Source of the DNA: a virus
Reading direction: 5' to 3' (one strand)
Length of the DNA: 64,000 nucleotides
IMG/VR virus record: IMGVR_UViG_3300034101_004323
Location: 20,088-84,087 of that record
Both the position numbers and the translations under genes were made by a program. The notes under the pieces are model-generated. The model searched no databases. It was given only the letters and a program-made list of their open reading frames with translations, and had not been told where the DNA came from. Shown piece after piece: positions 34,930-46,800 of this stretch; position 1 is the first letter of the stretch, and every line of letters begins with the position of its first letter.

Positions 34930-37900
34930 TTAATAACATACTCCAGTAAACATCATACCCAATCCACTAGGTCCACCACTAAAGTCAAAAGAATCAGTTC
35001 CAAATGTGGATGTGTCCTCGGTTACTGTTGATCTAGGATCACCGTCTGTTCCTATACTTCTAATTTCTGATGGTTCACTGTCTCCATAGCTATTTGTGGC
35101 CACAATTTTAAAGAAATATGTATTATTCTCTGGTATATTATCAACAACAAGACTGGTCGCAGATGCACTTACCGATCCGTTATATGTTATCCAAGAGAAT
35201 TGACCAATAGGAGTAACTCCATCATCAAGCCAATAATATACTATGTATCCGTTTCTTGCACTAAGACCATCATTAGCTGGTGCGGTCCAAGACAACAAAG
35301 CATCGTATTGATTTCTTGTTACGCTAAATGTTTGTGGTTTACTTGGAAAATCACTAGATGGCGTAACATTAGGTGTTGGATCACTTGGTTCTGATTTACC
35401 AACAGTATTAATAGCAATAACTCTAAATCTATAAGATGTTGTAGAGAATAAATTACTTACATAACGGTATGTTGCAGGATTAGACACTAGCGGTAGACCA
35501 TCAGTAGTAATTTGTTCGCTTTCTAGTGGTAACCAATCTTCTGCGATATCAGAATAATATTCAACAAGATAAGCATATATATCTCTACCCCCATTGTCTT
35601 CTGGAGCTTGCCATTCTAATACAACAGCATTATACTTTGGTGTTGCTATTAAGTCTGTTGGTTTTCCAGGAAGTTGTGGATTTGGTGGAGGAATTAGGGA
35701 CACAATCTGTCCAAATGTATTTATTGTTAAGGGATAATTTGGAACATAAAGTTTTTTATTTAGTGATTCTTCGTATGGAACCGGAACCGATCCCGTCCAT
35801 ACTGGATTCAATACTAGCTCTTTAGTAATAAGCCCACTACTATAAGTATAACCATCAACGCTCAAATCAGCATAGGTAGATAATGGAAGACTACCACTAA
35901 TTGCTACTCCAGTAGAACTAATTTCCATACCATATGCTTTCTCTAATGCTAGATTTTCTTCAGCATTAGCTCCATAAGATATTATACCTTCGTATACTCC
36001 GTTTAATGTTGTTATAGCATAAGGAGTATTGGTATTGATAGTAATTTTTGGTTTAACATCTAAATAAATACCTGTTGCTCTAACTGCTATCTGATTTTCT
36101 ATAATTGTTGTTTTTCTAAAAATTCCACTTTCCAATGAACCTAAAACACTATTTGGAATAGAGGCATGAACTCTAAAAGCTGGAGTTAAACCAGAAGGAA
36201 CTCCATTTTCATTTATGGCAAACCACTCTGGTTCATATCTTGTAAATAATGTTTTTCTATGACCATATACAATAAAATCAATATCTTCTGCGATTTTATT
36301 AAATGTTGTATATATATTGGGTCTGATACTAATAGTATTTATTGTGCTTGGTTTGAATCTATACTCACTATTTGCAGATAATCCATCGCAAGTAAAGCCT
36401 TCTATGGCATCTGGTTCAATCTTCATCTCCAGATATCCGCCCTTTTGTACAGAAAACGCGTAGCCTACATATCTTCCATTATCTTCATCTCCTTGACCGA
36501 GAACTAATTGTGATGTTCCATAAAAATCTTCTGGAATAGGGGGACAAACAGTTACAACTAGATCTATTTCATTTGTAAAGAAATCTTTAGCGCCATCAGC
36601 ATCTCTAGCGTCAACAAGACTAATATTTGCAACTTTAACATAGAAGACATCTCTATTTTGATTATATATTGCTATAGTTTCATTATAGGCAAATTCTTTC
36701 TGTATATCAGATAAATTAATGCCTCCAGTACCACCCTTAGATTCGTCCAGTGAAATAAATTTGAATCTGTCTATTGTTCCGCCAACCCCTGCTCCAATAA
36801 ACTCTATTGCTCTTCTAGGATATCTGGTCCAACTTACTCCTGGAGCACTAAGATAATCAGGTTGTTGCCATAGAGCTGGACCAGTACCATTATGAGTTAA
36901 AATACTTCCACTAAATCCTGGCACTAATGGTCCAACAAAAATTCTATCAGTATATAGTGCTGGTGGTAGTTCATTTTGTCCATCTGCTGTTTCACCAGAA
37001 GGCTTATAAATACCAACAACATAATTGCCTAAAGAACTTGCTTGAGATGGAGCTAATCCAACGCCAAACCAGTTAGAAGCTGTTAAATAACCCTGATCAG
37101 AATTATGTATTATACTTCCTTCTGGAGTACCATTAAGAACAGGATATAGTCCAGTTGAACTTGTAATATTACCATCACCATCTGTTGAAGAAACAACCAT
37201 GTACTCTGATTTGAAATGTTCAGAAGATACAACATTTGTATCATCTACCTTAAATAAGAATCCACCACTAGGGCCAGGGAACATACCACCCGGTATAACG
37301 TTACCATCTGCTCCAACATATTCTAGACCCCCACTAGAACTAATTTTAATACCACCACCATTAAGCCCTGATCCTATGAATAAATCCTGATAAAATTCTG
37401 TACGATTAGGAGTGAATCTAACAAGACTTAATGGATTAATTTTATTGATAAATACAGTATTGCCTGTAGTAGCAAAAACTATTCCGGTATTAGATATGAA
37501 AGTGCCAAAAGCACCAGTAATAGAGGATAATGGATCAACTTCTACAACAGTATCGTCTCCACCAAATTTAATATTATAGTTAGAATTAGAAATATTTGCA
37601 GATAATAATTTATTTCCGGATGATCCAAGACTTAGTGAATCAGCGTATATATTACCTCCAACACTAAGCGTTGAGACTAATCCACTAGCATATTCAAATG
37701 GTTCTACTCTACTAATTGTAACCGCTGATCCTGATGTACTAATAGACTCATTTGGAAGCGGCATGAAATAAGCAGCTTTATGCCATTCGTTTAATGATGG
37801 TAGCCAATATCCTGCATCTTTCTTGCGAGTTACAGAAATAACACCAGCAGATTCACTAATATTATATGATCCGTCTTCTGTTGTTGATGACGAAACCATA

Positions 37901-40833
37901 TCTCCTGTTGGAGCACCATTATTTAACCAATTGATAAATCTTAATGAGCTCAGATAATTAATATAAACTACTGGTAAATTCAACATACCATCTTTAGCAG
38001 AGTATGCGAATGGAGTTATAGAACCATCGCCAGTTCTTAGAATACCACCATAAATTGTACCAGACATTCTTGGGTCATATAAACCATTAGCCGATATTCC
38101 CGTTGCAACAGCATTTAGGAAAGAAATATATTGTTTATTTGTTATTTCTTTTTCAGAAATAGAGAATGGATATGGGACCGATCCTAAATTAGTTTTATTT
38201 ATTGGGTTTGGTTCTGCTTTTATAGTAAATCTATTAGTATAAGATTCTGTATATAAAGCAGATTCGTCAGATGGATTATATATATCCTCTACGCTAGTGA
38301 ATTTAAACTGCATACTATCATTAATAGAATTATTGCTAAATCCTGCTTTGGAACAAATTCTAAAACCAACATCATCAAAACCAGATAATCTTGGTGTTGG
38401 AACATAACTTCTTAATCCGTTGGGATCCAAAGTTCTCCATGAACCACCGCAAACATATTGCATTGAATTAGCAGAAGATATCTTTTGATCATCTTCAGTC
38501 CATTCATAAACATTACCGTTTTGATCATATGTTCCATAAAAGCTTTTTCTACCATTTGTACCAACAACACTCAACATTCCTGACCAATAAGAAGAACCCT
38601 GAGTATATGCTGCTTCTTGAAAATTTACAGTATTATTAGATCCTCCTGCTCCGTTACCATTAATAGAAATTTTAACTGGAATAGGATCAATAGCCAATCC
38701 ATCAGAATTTTCAAGTTGTGTTGCATACTGGAAATATTTACCTGATGGTTTGGTGTTAAGAGTAGCTTGGGCAAAAACATTAATAGCTGGAATATCGCCC
38801 ACACCATAAACTAAAAAGTCTATATTCTTTTTTGTTGTATTAAAAATTGTTGGAACATTGGGTCTGGTGCTTAATTGAATAGCTGTTGCATCAGAAGCAA
38901 CATTTGAAGTATATAATTCATTTCTTAATATTCCTCCTCTTGTAATAGAGAATATACTAAGATCACCAGACAAATTAACACTGTTTTCTACTACTAGGCC
39001 AGTAATTTCATCATTTGTAACAAATATATCTTCAATAATATTATAAGAGATAGTATTATCTACAATATTATTTATAGCGATTTGATCTCCAATAGCAAAT
39101 TCTTCTGTAGATGCTGGAGTGATTAAATCTATTTCTTTTGTTGTTTTACCAATACATACTTGTCCAGATCTACTAGGATATCTTGTCCAAGATAAATCTT
39201 TTCCTCCTAATCTCACAGTACCTGTTTCATATGGCCAAAAATCTGAAATATTAAATTGAGATACAACGGTTCCTCCGTCTGTTGTGGTCAAAACCTTTCC
39301 AGCGCTTTGATTTCCTAGTCCTGGAATTTTAAATCCAGTAGTTGCTACGACTCTTTGAGAAGCATCTAAACATAATAATTGATCTGTTTGAGTAATATAT
39401 GGCAATCTTAATGAGTTTAAAACAGATACTATTCCTGTGGTTGTTATATTTGAAGCTCTAATACCAACACTTCCGTCGTTTCCTGTTGTTGCTATAGAAA
39501 TATTAGATGATTTTAATTGTATACTACTATTATCAAAAACTATACTATCACCAGATGATGATACTTCTATTCTACCATTACCATTTGATATTATTGTAGA
39601 GTCAGGATGACTAGTTAATGTTGTTTTAGTAGAATTACCATCTGATACAATTAAACTAATTTGCCCATCATTATTTGCTAATGATTTAGTGTTTGCTTCA
39701 ATGGAAGCATAAGTAATTTTAGCCCCGGTACTATTTTTAGCAGAAAAAGAGACTTTGCCTATAACATTATTATCTGCATTGGTTAATGCGTATGGATTCT
39801 TATATAAAGCTATATGAGCTGGAAAATCACATGATGATTTATTTTCTAATCTTATATCTTCTTGGCATATATTATTAATAATATGAAAAACTGTTGCTGG
39901 TTTTATACCAGATGGCATATTTAAACCAAAACGACCATCATGTGTAAAAATTAAATTTCTAGATGGATAATTGGGTAAATTACCACTACCATATACTATA
40001 AAGTTTCCTGATTCTTTAGTTTGATTAAATATTGTATCAAATGTTCCTGATGATGGTAGTATAACTTTAGCAGAGCTCTCTGTTGCTGAACCTAATAAGA
40101 TTTTATTATTATTACCTATATAAGCGTTAGCTCCTGCAAAAGATCCACTATTATTATATTGTAATGATCTATCATCTCCATTAGGATTACTTTGTGCTGA
40201 AAAGATGTTCTCGTTATCATTAAACGATAAAGAGCCGACATTACTATTATTGGTATTTAGTACCACCCAATCCAGCCCTGTTGAAATTATAGAAGCATAA
40301 TCATCATTAGATAAAGATAGTAAGGTTTTATTATTATATTTTATTCCTAATGATCCTGATCCTACAATCTTAAAAAATACTTCTAATGCTTTATTTTTTG
40401 AAGCATCTATCAAGTCTGCTTCTATGTATCCTGTAGAGGTATCAACAATATATACCGTTTTAACATTATTAATAGTGAAACTATTATTTTGAAATGAAAT
40501 ATTATTAAAGCCAGTGTTAAAATTTAATGAATTAACAAATAAATAGAACTGTTTAGAGCCTTTAGAGGAAAAATTCACCATGCTATTCTGGTTCGATGAA
40601 GATACTACGCTTCTATCAGCAACAACAATGGCCGAATCATTTTTTTGTATAATTCCTACTCCAACTTCCCATTCTATGTTAGAATTATCTATTATATTTC
40701 GTGCTAAATATGGTATACTTGATCCAACATGAGTATCATTTAAATTATTATATCCTGGTAAATTATTTAAAATTACAAAATTATTGTTATTATTTATTGT
40801 AAAAACACATCCTATATTATCGAATATGTGCAT
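34930..40833 (-). CDS. Giant tail fibre with permuted FGE-like fold and two fibronectin III domains, 1967 residues
   Basis: Probably an adhesion fibre. Three diverged copies of an FN..xxIDFxVYG unit lie near residues 270-310, 655-700 and 1505-1550, and SWTRYP recurs near 550 and 1330. Near 700-830 there is the second half of a formylglycine-generating-enzyme/C-type-lectin-like domain (YATQ, then GNVYEWTEDD, then CGGSWR, then GFRIC). The first half follows at 890-1022 (ISEKEITNKQYISFLNAV, then WLPSLNEWHKAAYF), so the order is reversed. Two FN3 domains (starting GKPTDLIATP and SKPQTFSVTR) occupy about 1720-1925. The remainder is beta-rich and Gly/Ser/Asn-rich. It is transcribed directly after the tape measure gene. 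Confidence 0.75.
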   Translation of the reverse strand: MHIFDNIGCVFTINNNNNFVILNNLPGYNNLNDTHVGSSIPYLARNIIDNSNIEWEVGVGIIQKNDSAIVVADRSVVSSSNQNSMVNFSSKGSKQFYLFVNSLNFNTGFNNISFQNNSFTINNVKTVYIVDTSTGYIEADLIDASKNKALEVFFKIVGSGSLGIKYNNKTLLSLSNDDYASIISTGLDWVVLNTNNSNVGSLSFNDNENIFSAQSNPNGDDRSLQYNNSGSFAGANAYIGNNNKILLGSATESSAKVILPSSGTFDTIFNQTKESGNFIVYGSGNLPNYPSRNLIFTHDGRFGLNMPSGIKPATVFHIINNICQEDIRLENKSSCDFPAHIALYKNPYALTNADNNVIGKVSFSAKNSTGAKITYASIEANTKSLANNDGQISLIVSDGNSTKTTLTSHPDSTIISNGNGRIEVSSSGDSIVFDNSSIQLKSSNISIATTGNDGSVGIRASNITTTGIVSVLNSLRLPYITQTDQLLCLDASQRVVATTGFKIPGLGNQSAGKVLTTTDGGTVVSQFNISDFWPYETGTVRLGGKDLSWTRYPSRSGQVCIGKTTKEIDLITPASTEEFAIGDQIAINNIVDNTISYNIIEDIFVTNDEITGLVVENSVNLSGDLSIFSITRGGILRNELYTSNVASDATAIQLSTRPNVPTIFNTTKKNIDFLVYGVGDIPAINVFAQATLNTKPSGKYFQYATQLENSDGLAIDPIPVKISINGNGAGGSNNTVNFQEAAYTQGSSYWSGMLSVVGTNGRKSFYGTYDQNGNVYEWTEDDQKISSANSMQYVCGGSWRTLDPNGLRSYVPTPRLSGFDDVGFRICSKAGFSNNSINDSMQFKFTSVEDIYNPSDESALYTESYTNRFTIKAEPNPINKTNLGSVPYPFSISEKEITNKQYISFLNAVATGISANGLYDPRMSGTIYGGILRTGDGSITPFAYSAKDGMLNLPVVYINYLSSLRFINWLNNGAPTGDMVSSSTTEDGSYNISESAGVISVTRKKDAGYWLPSLNEWHKAAYFMPLPNESISTSGSAVTISRVEPFEYASGLVSTLSVGGNIYADSLSLGSSGNKLLSANISNSNYNIKFGGDDTVVEVDPLSSITGAFGTFISNTGIVFATTGNTVFINKINPLSLVRFTPNRTEFYQDLFIGSGLNGGGIKISSSGGLEYVGADGNVIPGGMFPGPSGGFLFKVDDTNVVSSEHFKSEYMVVSSTDGDGNITSSTGLYPVLNGTPEGSIIHNSDQGYLTASNWFGVGLAPSQASSLGNYVVGIYKPSGETADGQNELPPALYTDRIFVGPLVPGFSGSILTHNGTGPALWQQPDYLSAPGVSWTRYPRRAIEFIGAGVGGTIDRFKFISLDESKGGTGGINLSDIQKEFAYNETIAIYNQNRDVFYVKVANISLVDARDADGAKDFFTNEIDLVVTVCPPIPEDFYGTSQLVLGQGDEDNGRYVGYAFSVQKGGYLEMKIEPDAIEGFTCDGLSANSEYRFKPSTINTISIRPNIYTTFNKIAEDIDFIVYGHRKTLFTRYEPEWFAINENGVPSGLTPAFRVHASIPNSVLGSLESGIFRKTTIIENQIAVRATGIYLDVKPKITINTNTPYAITTLNGVYEGIISYGANAEENLALEKAYGMEISSTGVAISGSLPLSTYADLSVDGYTYSSGLITKELVLNPVWTGSVPVPYEESLNKKLYVPNYPLTINTFGQIVSLIPPPNPQLPGKPTDLIATPKYNAVVLEWQAPEDNGGRDIYAYLVEYYSDIAEDWLPLESEQITTDGLPLVSNPATYRYVSNLFSTTSYRFRVIAINTVGKSEPSDPTPNVTPSSDFPSKPQTFSVTRNQYDALLSWTAPANDGLSARNGYIVYYWLDDGVTPIGQFSWITYNGSVSASATSLVVDNIPENNTYFFKIVATNSYGDSEPSEIRSIGTDGDPRSTVTEDTSTFGTDSFDFSGGPSGLGMMFTGVCY

Positions 40834-40856
40834 ATTTAAAACTCATGATTAAAGGT

Positions 40857-43800
40857 TTATACTTGAAAAGGATTAATTAGTGGAGATCCTGCTATTTGAT
40901 TTGCTGCTGCTAGTTCAGCAAACTTTTCTTGTATCACTGACATAGCAATATCTTGTAAATCCGGGGACAGCTTATTCAATGCGGCATCTCCATTAATTAT
41001 CACATTATGAGTATGTGTTACTGTTATAGTTATTTCCTGTGGTATTGCACTTAATCCGGCCAAAGTATCAGCTACGCTCTTAAGTCTGTTGGTAAATTCA
41101 CCAATCTTATTAAGAGTATCCGAGTCAATAGAAGATACACCATTTGATGGCGCTGCTGCCGTTTGACCGCTCATTGCTTGGACGGCATTCTGAAAAGCTA
41201 ATGTAATAGAACTACTAATTTGGCCAACTATATTACCCATATAGGAGGACAAATCAAACATTTTATTTCCACCAGTTACACCTCCTGCTGTTTCATAATA
41301 ATTTGGAGTTATTATTCCACCATTAGATAAATAATTAACAATGCCACCTCTTGTATAATATCCGTCATTAATAGCTTTTAGTACTGGTAGATGTTTTTGT
41401 GTTGCTTTACGATTAATAACAAATTCGCCAGGAGTTAACATGGCAGGAACAGTATCAGTTCCACGAGGTTGATAATTTACAAGAGTTCCATTCTTGGCAT
41501 ATACTGGCACTCGTCCCCCTGTTGCAAAGTTTTTAACACCAGAAAATACATTTCCAGCCCCTTCTTGATTTTGATCATTCTTTTTTTGTTGTTCTTCTTT
41601 TAGATTAGCTGATGCTCTTATTAGAGCTTCTACTTGATCAGCATGAAGAGTATCTCGTCCATTTTCTAAGTTTAAGTCTCTTTTATAAGCATGCGCAAAA
41701 CTATTCCAGTGAATTTTTCCATTATCGCTTGATATTGCTTTTAAAGAATCTACAAAATATTTATAACCATAACCCACATTATTCTCATTCCATGGAATGA
41801 CAGCATTCTTATCATCAGACTCTCCGGTTTTTAGTCCTGTATTAAGTAGTGTATCAAAAGCTCTAAAATAAAGCCAAATATCTTTTAATCTAGTTTCTTT
41901 TTCTTTTTTGAGATCGTCTGGTAAAAGATCCTCTCCGTATTCATTTTTTCCTCTAAAATAAAATTTTCGTAATTTATCAATAAGCTCACTTCTATCTTCA
42001 GAATTTGGAAAAATTCTTTGAGGATCTAAAGCAACTTCCATTAATCTATTCCAACTATCAGGAAGTGCTTGTTCTGCACTTTCTACTTTACCAGCTCCTT
42101 TGGTTCCAAAAGTATAAGAATCGCCCTTTAACTTATCGTCTTTGGTTTGTATGAATTTAGTACTAGTTCGTTTTGTCATATTTGACATTATTTGTCTATT
42201 TATTATTTTTTGTAATAAATCTTGACTAACATTCATTCTGTTCCAATATTTAATATAATCTTCACCCAAATCAGTTTTTCCCATTACAGCATTACTTATA
42301 ATCTTTGTTTTGTTTCGATCATCTGGATCAGCAACTACCCTTGTTTCAGGGAAGCTCTCATCAGACAAATTTACTCCAAGATCTTGTAAAGTTTGTGTGC
42401 TATTTGTATCTTTCAGATTATATATTTCAGCAAAAACTGCTCTCCAAGCATCTATCCTTTCTCTTTCATAATTTCCAGGAAGTAAAGATGTTGGTATTTT
42501 TGATCCTATATTAGCAGCAGCATTTCCAATATCAGCAACACTTGTCATTTCTTTACCTATTGAGGAACTCACTAGGGGTGGTACATCATCACCAAGTCTT
42601 GCTAACCTATAGAACTCTCTTGCTAAAGTTACTTTTTTAGCATCATCAATCTTGGCATATTCTCCTATACTAAAATCAGTTTTAGCATATGATAATGCTG
42701 TTTCATTCTTGATTTTTTCCATATTAGCTTCACGAGCTTTGAAAAATTCATCTAGATTCAAGTCTAATGTTTCGTTAGATATAAAAGATTCACTACCAAA
42801 TTTTGAATCATAAATAGGACTATATGGAATTCCATTACTAGCTGATAGATTCGGAATTTCGCGGTAGTCTGTGCCTCCTCCCAGTATGTAGTGGTCTACA
42901 TAGTCATCTAAACGAGATTCTGGCAAGCCTAATGTATTATCACTTATTCCAAGAAACGGATTAAAAGGTCTCATCTTCTCATCATTTCCTTGCGGTGGAA
43001 TTATTACATGCGGTTCCTTTACTCCTAATTCTTCAAAAGATTTTCCAAATCTTTTTTCATTTTCCAAATATAATCTACTCTTAGGATCATATTTGATATA
43101 ACTAAATTTGACACCATTCTTGTCATAGTTTCCTGGTGATCTTATTACTGGTTGTTGCACCATATCTGGTGATGTTACAGCTTCTCTGAAAATCTCATCA
43201 TAGTCATCCAAACTTAAATTAGCATCAGTCCATCTAAAATATTTAACAGTTCCATCTTTATTAATTCCAAGCATATCGGTTTTTTCTTCATCGCTGTACT
43301 GAAATTTTTGTTCTCCATCTTCTGCCTTCTTTGTGTTTAATGCTGCTAATTTAGCTTGATATTCTGTCCATCTGCCACTAATAGCTTCATTATAAGCTGT
43401 AATAGGGGCTAAAGGAGATCCAGCCATTGCTGAAGGTTCTATAACGGGCTTATCTAATTTTATAGATGCTACTGTTCCATTATATAAATTAACTAAATCG
43501 CTAACATTCTGTTTATTTCCTAAAGATTCTTTTGTTTCGCTCTCAAATTTCTCTGAAAGTAAAGCATCTTGATATCGTAATGCTGTCAATCTGATATTTT
43601 GGGCTAATTGTAGCGTTGCTATACTTTCCGTCTGATAATCTTGTATAACATTAGAAAAATTTGCCATTCCGTTTGGTGGCTCATGTTTAATCGTTTGTCC
43701 CTCGAAGTCGAACCTGCCACCTTCCATACCCTCTTTTCTTATAAAATTTTCTTTACCAGATACAATAGGAAAGTTCTTTTCTCTTCCAAAACCATCAGCT

Positions 43801-46800
43801 CTAAAACCAATAATATTACCAACAGGACTATTCTTTGCTTTTGCATAAAGATCGTCTCGTTGTTCCTTTCGGATAAAATAATAATAACTATTATCTTTTG
43901 AGGCTAATCCTTTAATTTCTGCTGATCCATCAGCATAAGAAGTAAAAGAAGGATTTAATGATGGTACCTTACTTGGTGTGTCTAATTTTACTTTAACTCC
44001 GTCAATAGTCGCTTCTCGACCACTTACTTCGCTCACTTCGGTTAAAGACTTAACAATCATATCCAAATTAGCTAAGACATCAGGTTTTTCTGTTTTTTTA
44101 ATTTTTCTGGTCTTTGGATCAACAGGATTAAAAATATGCTGATCAAATGTATTTTTTATTGGAATACCACCCCATCCCCAATTCCCAGAACTGTTATTAA
44201 CAGCTCCAAAAGCCACATTATCTTTTGTGTTTTGACCTAATTTTGCCTGTTGCTTTATACTATCATAACCCCATCCAAATACTGGCATAGTATTAAAAGT
44301 TGGAGAACCAGAATACATAAATTTGCCATCGGTTCCTTTTTTAGGAACCAAAATATCATTTCTAGGTACTGGTTCTGTAGCATAAAACGAACCTTGAAAG
44401 GTAGACCAATTTTCAGTTTTACTTTTTACAGTATCTTCTGATAATGGTTTGTCATCATTAATAATAGGATATTCTTTATTTGATTCTTTTTCAACAATTG
44501 ATGTTCTAGCAAATGATTGTCTAGCAGACTCTGCTGCATCTTTCGGAGCAAAACCTCCAGTAACAACATAACCTCCATCAGCATAATATTTAACTTTACC
44601 ACCATTACTATAATTTCCACTATTAATATTCTTTAATAATGGAAGATGTTTTTGCGTAGCACTTCTATTAACAACAAATTCTCCCGGTGTTAACATAGCA
44701 GGAACAGTATCTGTTCCTTTGGGCTGAAAATTTACCATTTGTCCAGCAGAAGCATAGATGATACCACCATTTGCTTTTCCTGGAGCCATAGCTGCCGGGT
44801 TCTTTTCAACAATAATTCTTAATTGTTTTATTTCGTTTGCGATATCTTTAAGTTGAGCATTTTCAAAAGTGAATGGAACGCTTCTCATTGCTGATACTAA
44901 TTTTGCTGCTGCTATTTCTGCTGTATTTTGGTTCATTAATCTAACAATATTACCTAATTCAGTATTGGCTAATGATTGTGCATCAACAGCTTTTTTGTAT
45001 GCAGTAATAGCTTCTTGCATCTCTGGATCACCTTCTGGATTTCTTAGAGATTGCAAAACATCAGCCATCATAGGATTAATTCCAACTCCGCTCTCTATTA
45101 ACATGCTCTCAAGAACATTGGCTTTCATACCATTCTGTTTTTCGCCTAAAAATGGTGCTATCATATTAAATGCATCTAAACTTTCTTTTCTTTGATCAGC
45201 ACTACTGCCAAAATTAATACCACCTTGCATATTATTATTTAATCTATCCATAGCTCTATTTAATTGACTAAGTTCTTGAGGACTACTGGTTACCAACCTC
45301 TCAGCCATATTTACGCCAGCTTGACGTTTTTGCTGTATCTCATTAATCTTGGACATAGCAATACTGGCCATCTCCGTATTATCAGCCATACTCTTTAACG
45401 CATCATAATTTTCTCTTAATGCAATATTCGTATTTCTTAAACGATCTTGCATCATCATGAATTCGTCTGTTCCAGCATATCCTCTTTGTCCAGCAGTATT
45501 ACTCATGCTTTGTTGAGTTGCTCTTTGAGTTTCTAATGTTCTAACATTCTGAGCAATGAGAGCAGGATTTGTTTGTCCTCCTGTTTGAGCTTTAACTCCG
45601 GCCAAAGAAGCATCAAGTTGTTGCCTTAATGAAATTTCTTTACCAAGAGCTTTGTCTAGCTCCATCTGTCCTCTTACTTGTATATCCGAAGCTCGTCTGA
45701 ATCGTGAATTAGCTTCAATTGAAGACTCTACCATTTGATTCATAGCATTTGAATAATCATTCAAATTATTTTGCCAATGTTCTAATGCTTTTATAGCAGC
45801 TTCTTGTGCTTTCCTTGTAGAATCCATAATATTTCCAAGTTGTGGAATTTTTTCCATTAAATCTCCAAAATCAATTTTTTCATCACGCTTTTGGCGAATT
45901 TGTCCTATGGCAGCATTGACTTCTTGACTTAATTTATTATTAATATCTTTTGGTAATTTAAGTTTAGTTAAAGCTTCTTCTATATTATTTTGAATTTTTA
46001 TACCAATTTTTTCATTACCAGCATTTGGATCTTCTTTAATTGTTTTATTAATAGTAGACATTATGGTATCTTGTAATGTGCCACCAGCTTGTAATAATCC
46101 TTTCATATCACCAGATTCTGATCCAAACATATTTGCTGCGTTTTGTGATGCTTCTGCTCTTTGTGTTTTATTATATGCATTTGGATTTTGTAACACATTA
46201 ATACTTTTGAGTGATACTTGACCAGCTTTAGCATTACCAGATAAAGCACTTGCTGATAATTCTGCTTGTTGACTTAAATTATTTAATTCAAAAACATTTC
46301 GACCAATAGCTTGTTCCATATTCTGGAACATTCTTGTTAAACTATTTTGCAAATGATTAGCAGATTTTGACAATTCCTCTAACTTCATTTGTTTTAGTGT
46401 TGTTGCTTGTATTTCTCGTGCTTTTCTTTCTCCCTGTATGGAAATAATAGATTCTTTTTTAGCATTTTTCTCTTCTTGTGTAAGACCTATAGAATTTTGT
46501 ATATTCAGTATTTGTTCTTGGACAGCAGCATCTGCCAAGGCTAAACTTCTTGTTAACTTGGTAAAATCTGGTGTTCCGGCCACATCTTTGATCTGAGTGC
46601 CTGATCTTATTTTTTCTTCAATAAGTTGAGAAGAAATCTGCGCTGTACCAGCATAGTCTTTTGCTGCTTCTACTGATTTTTTAGGAATCATTGTTGCAAA
46701 TAGTTTTTGCTGTTTCTCAGCAGCACCACCACCAAAAGTAGCAGAAAAATAATCACTCATCCCTTTTTCAAATAGTATATCTGATCTTTCTGATGATCCT

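Noticed and set aside
37760-38740. FGE/lectin-like domain as the variable region of a diversity-generating retroelement
   Set aside because: No reverse transcriptase or template repeat was seen in the window, and the domain is internal, not at the C-terminus. It could not be excluded for the rest of the genome.
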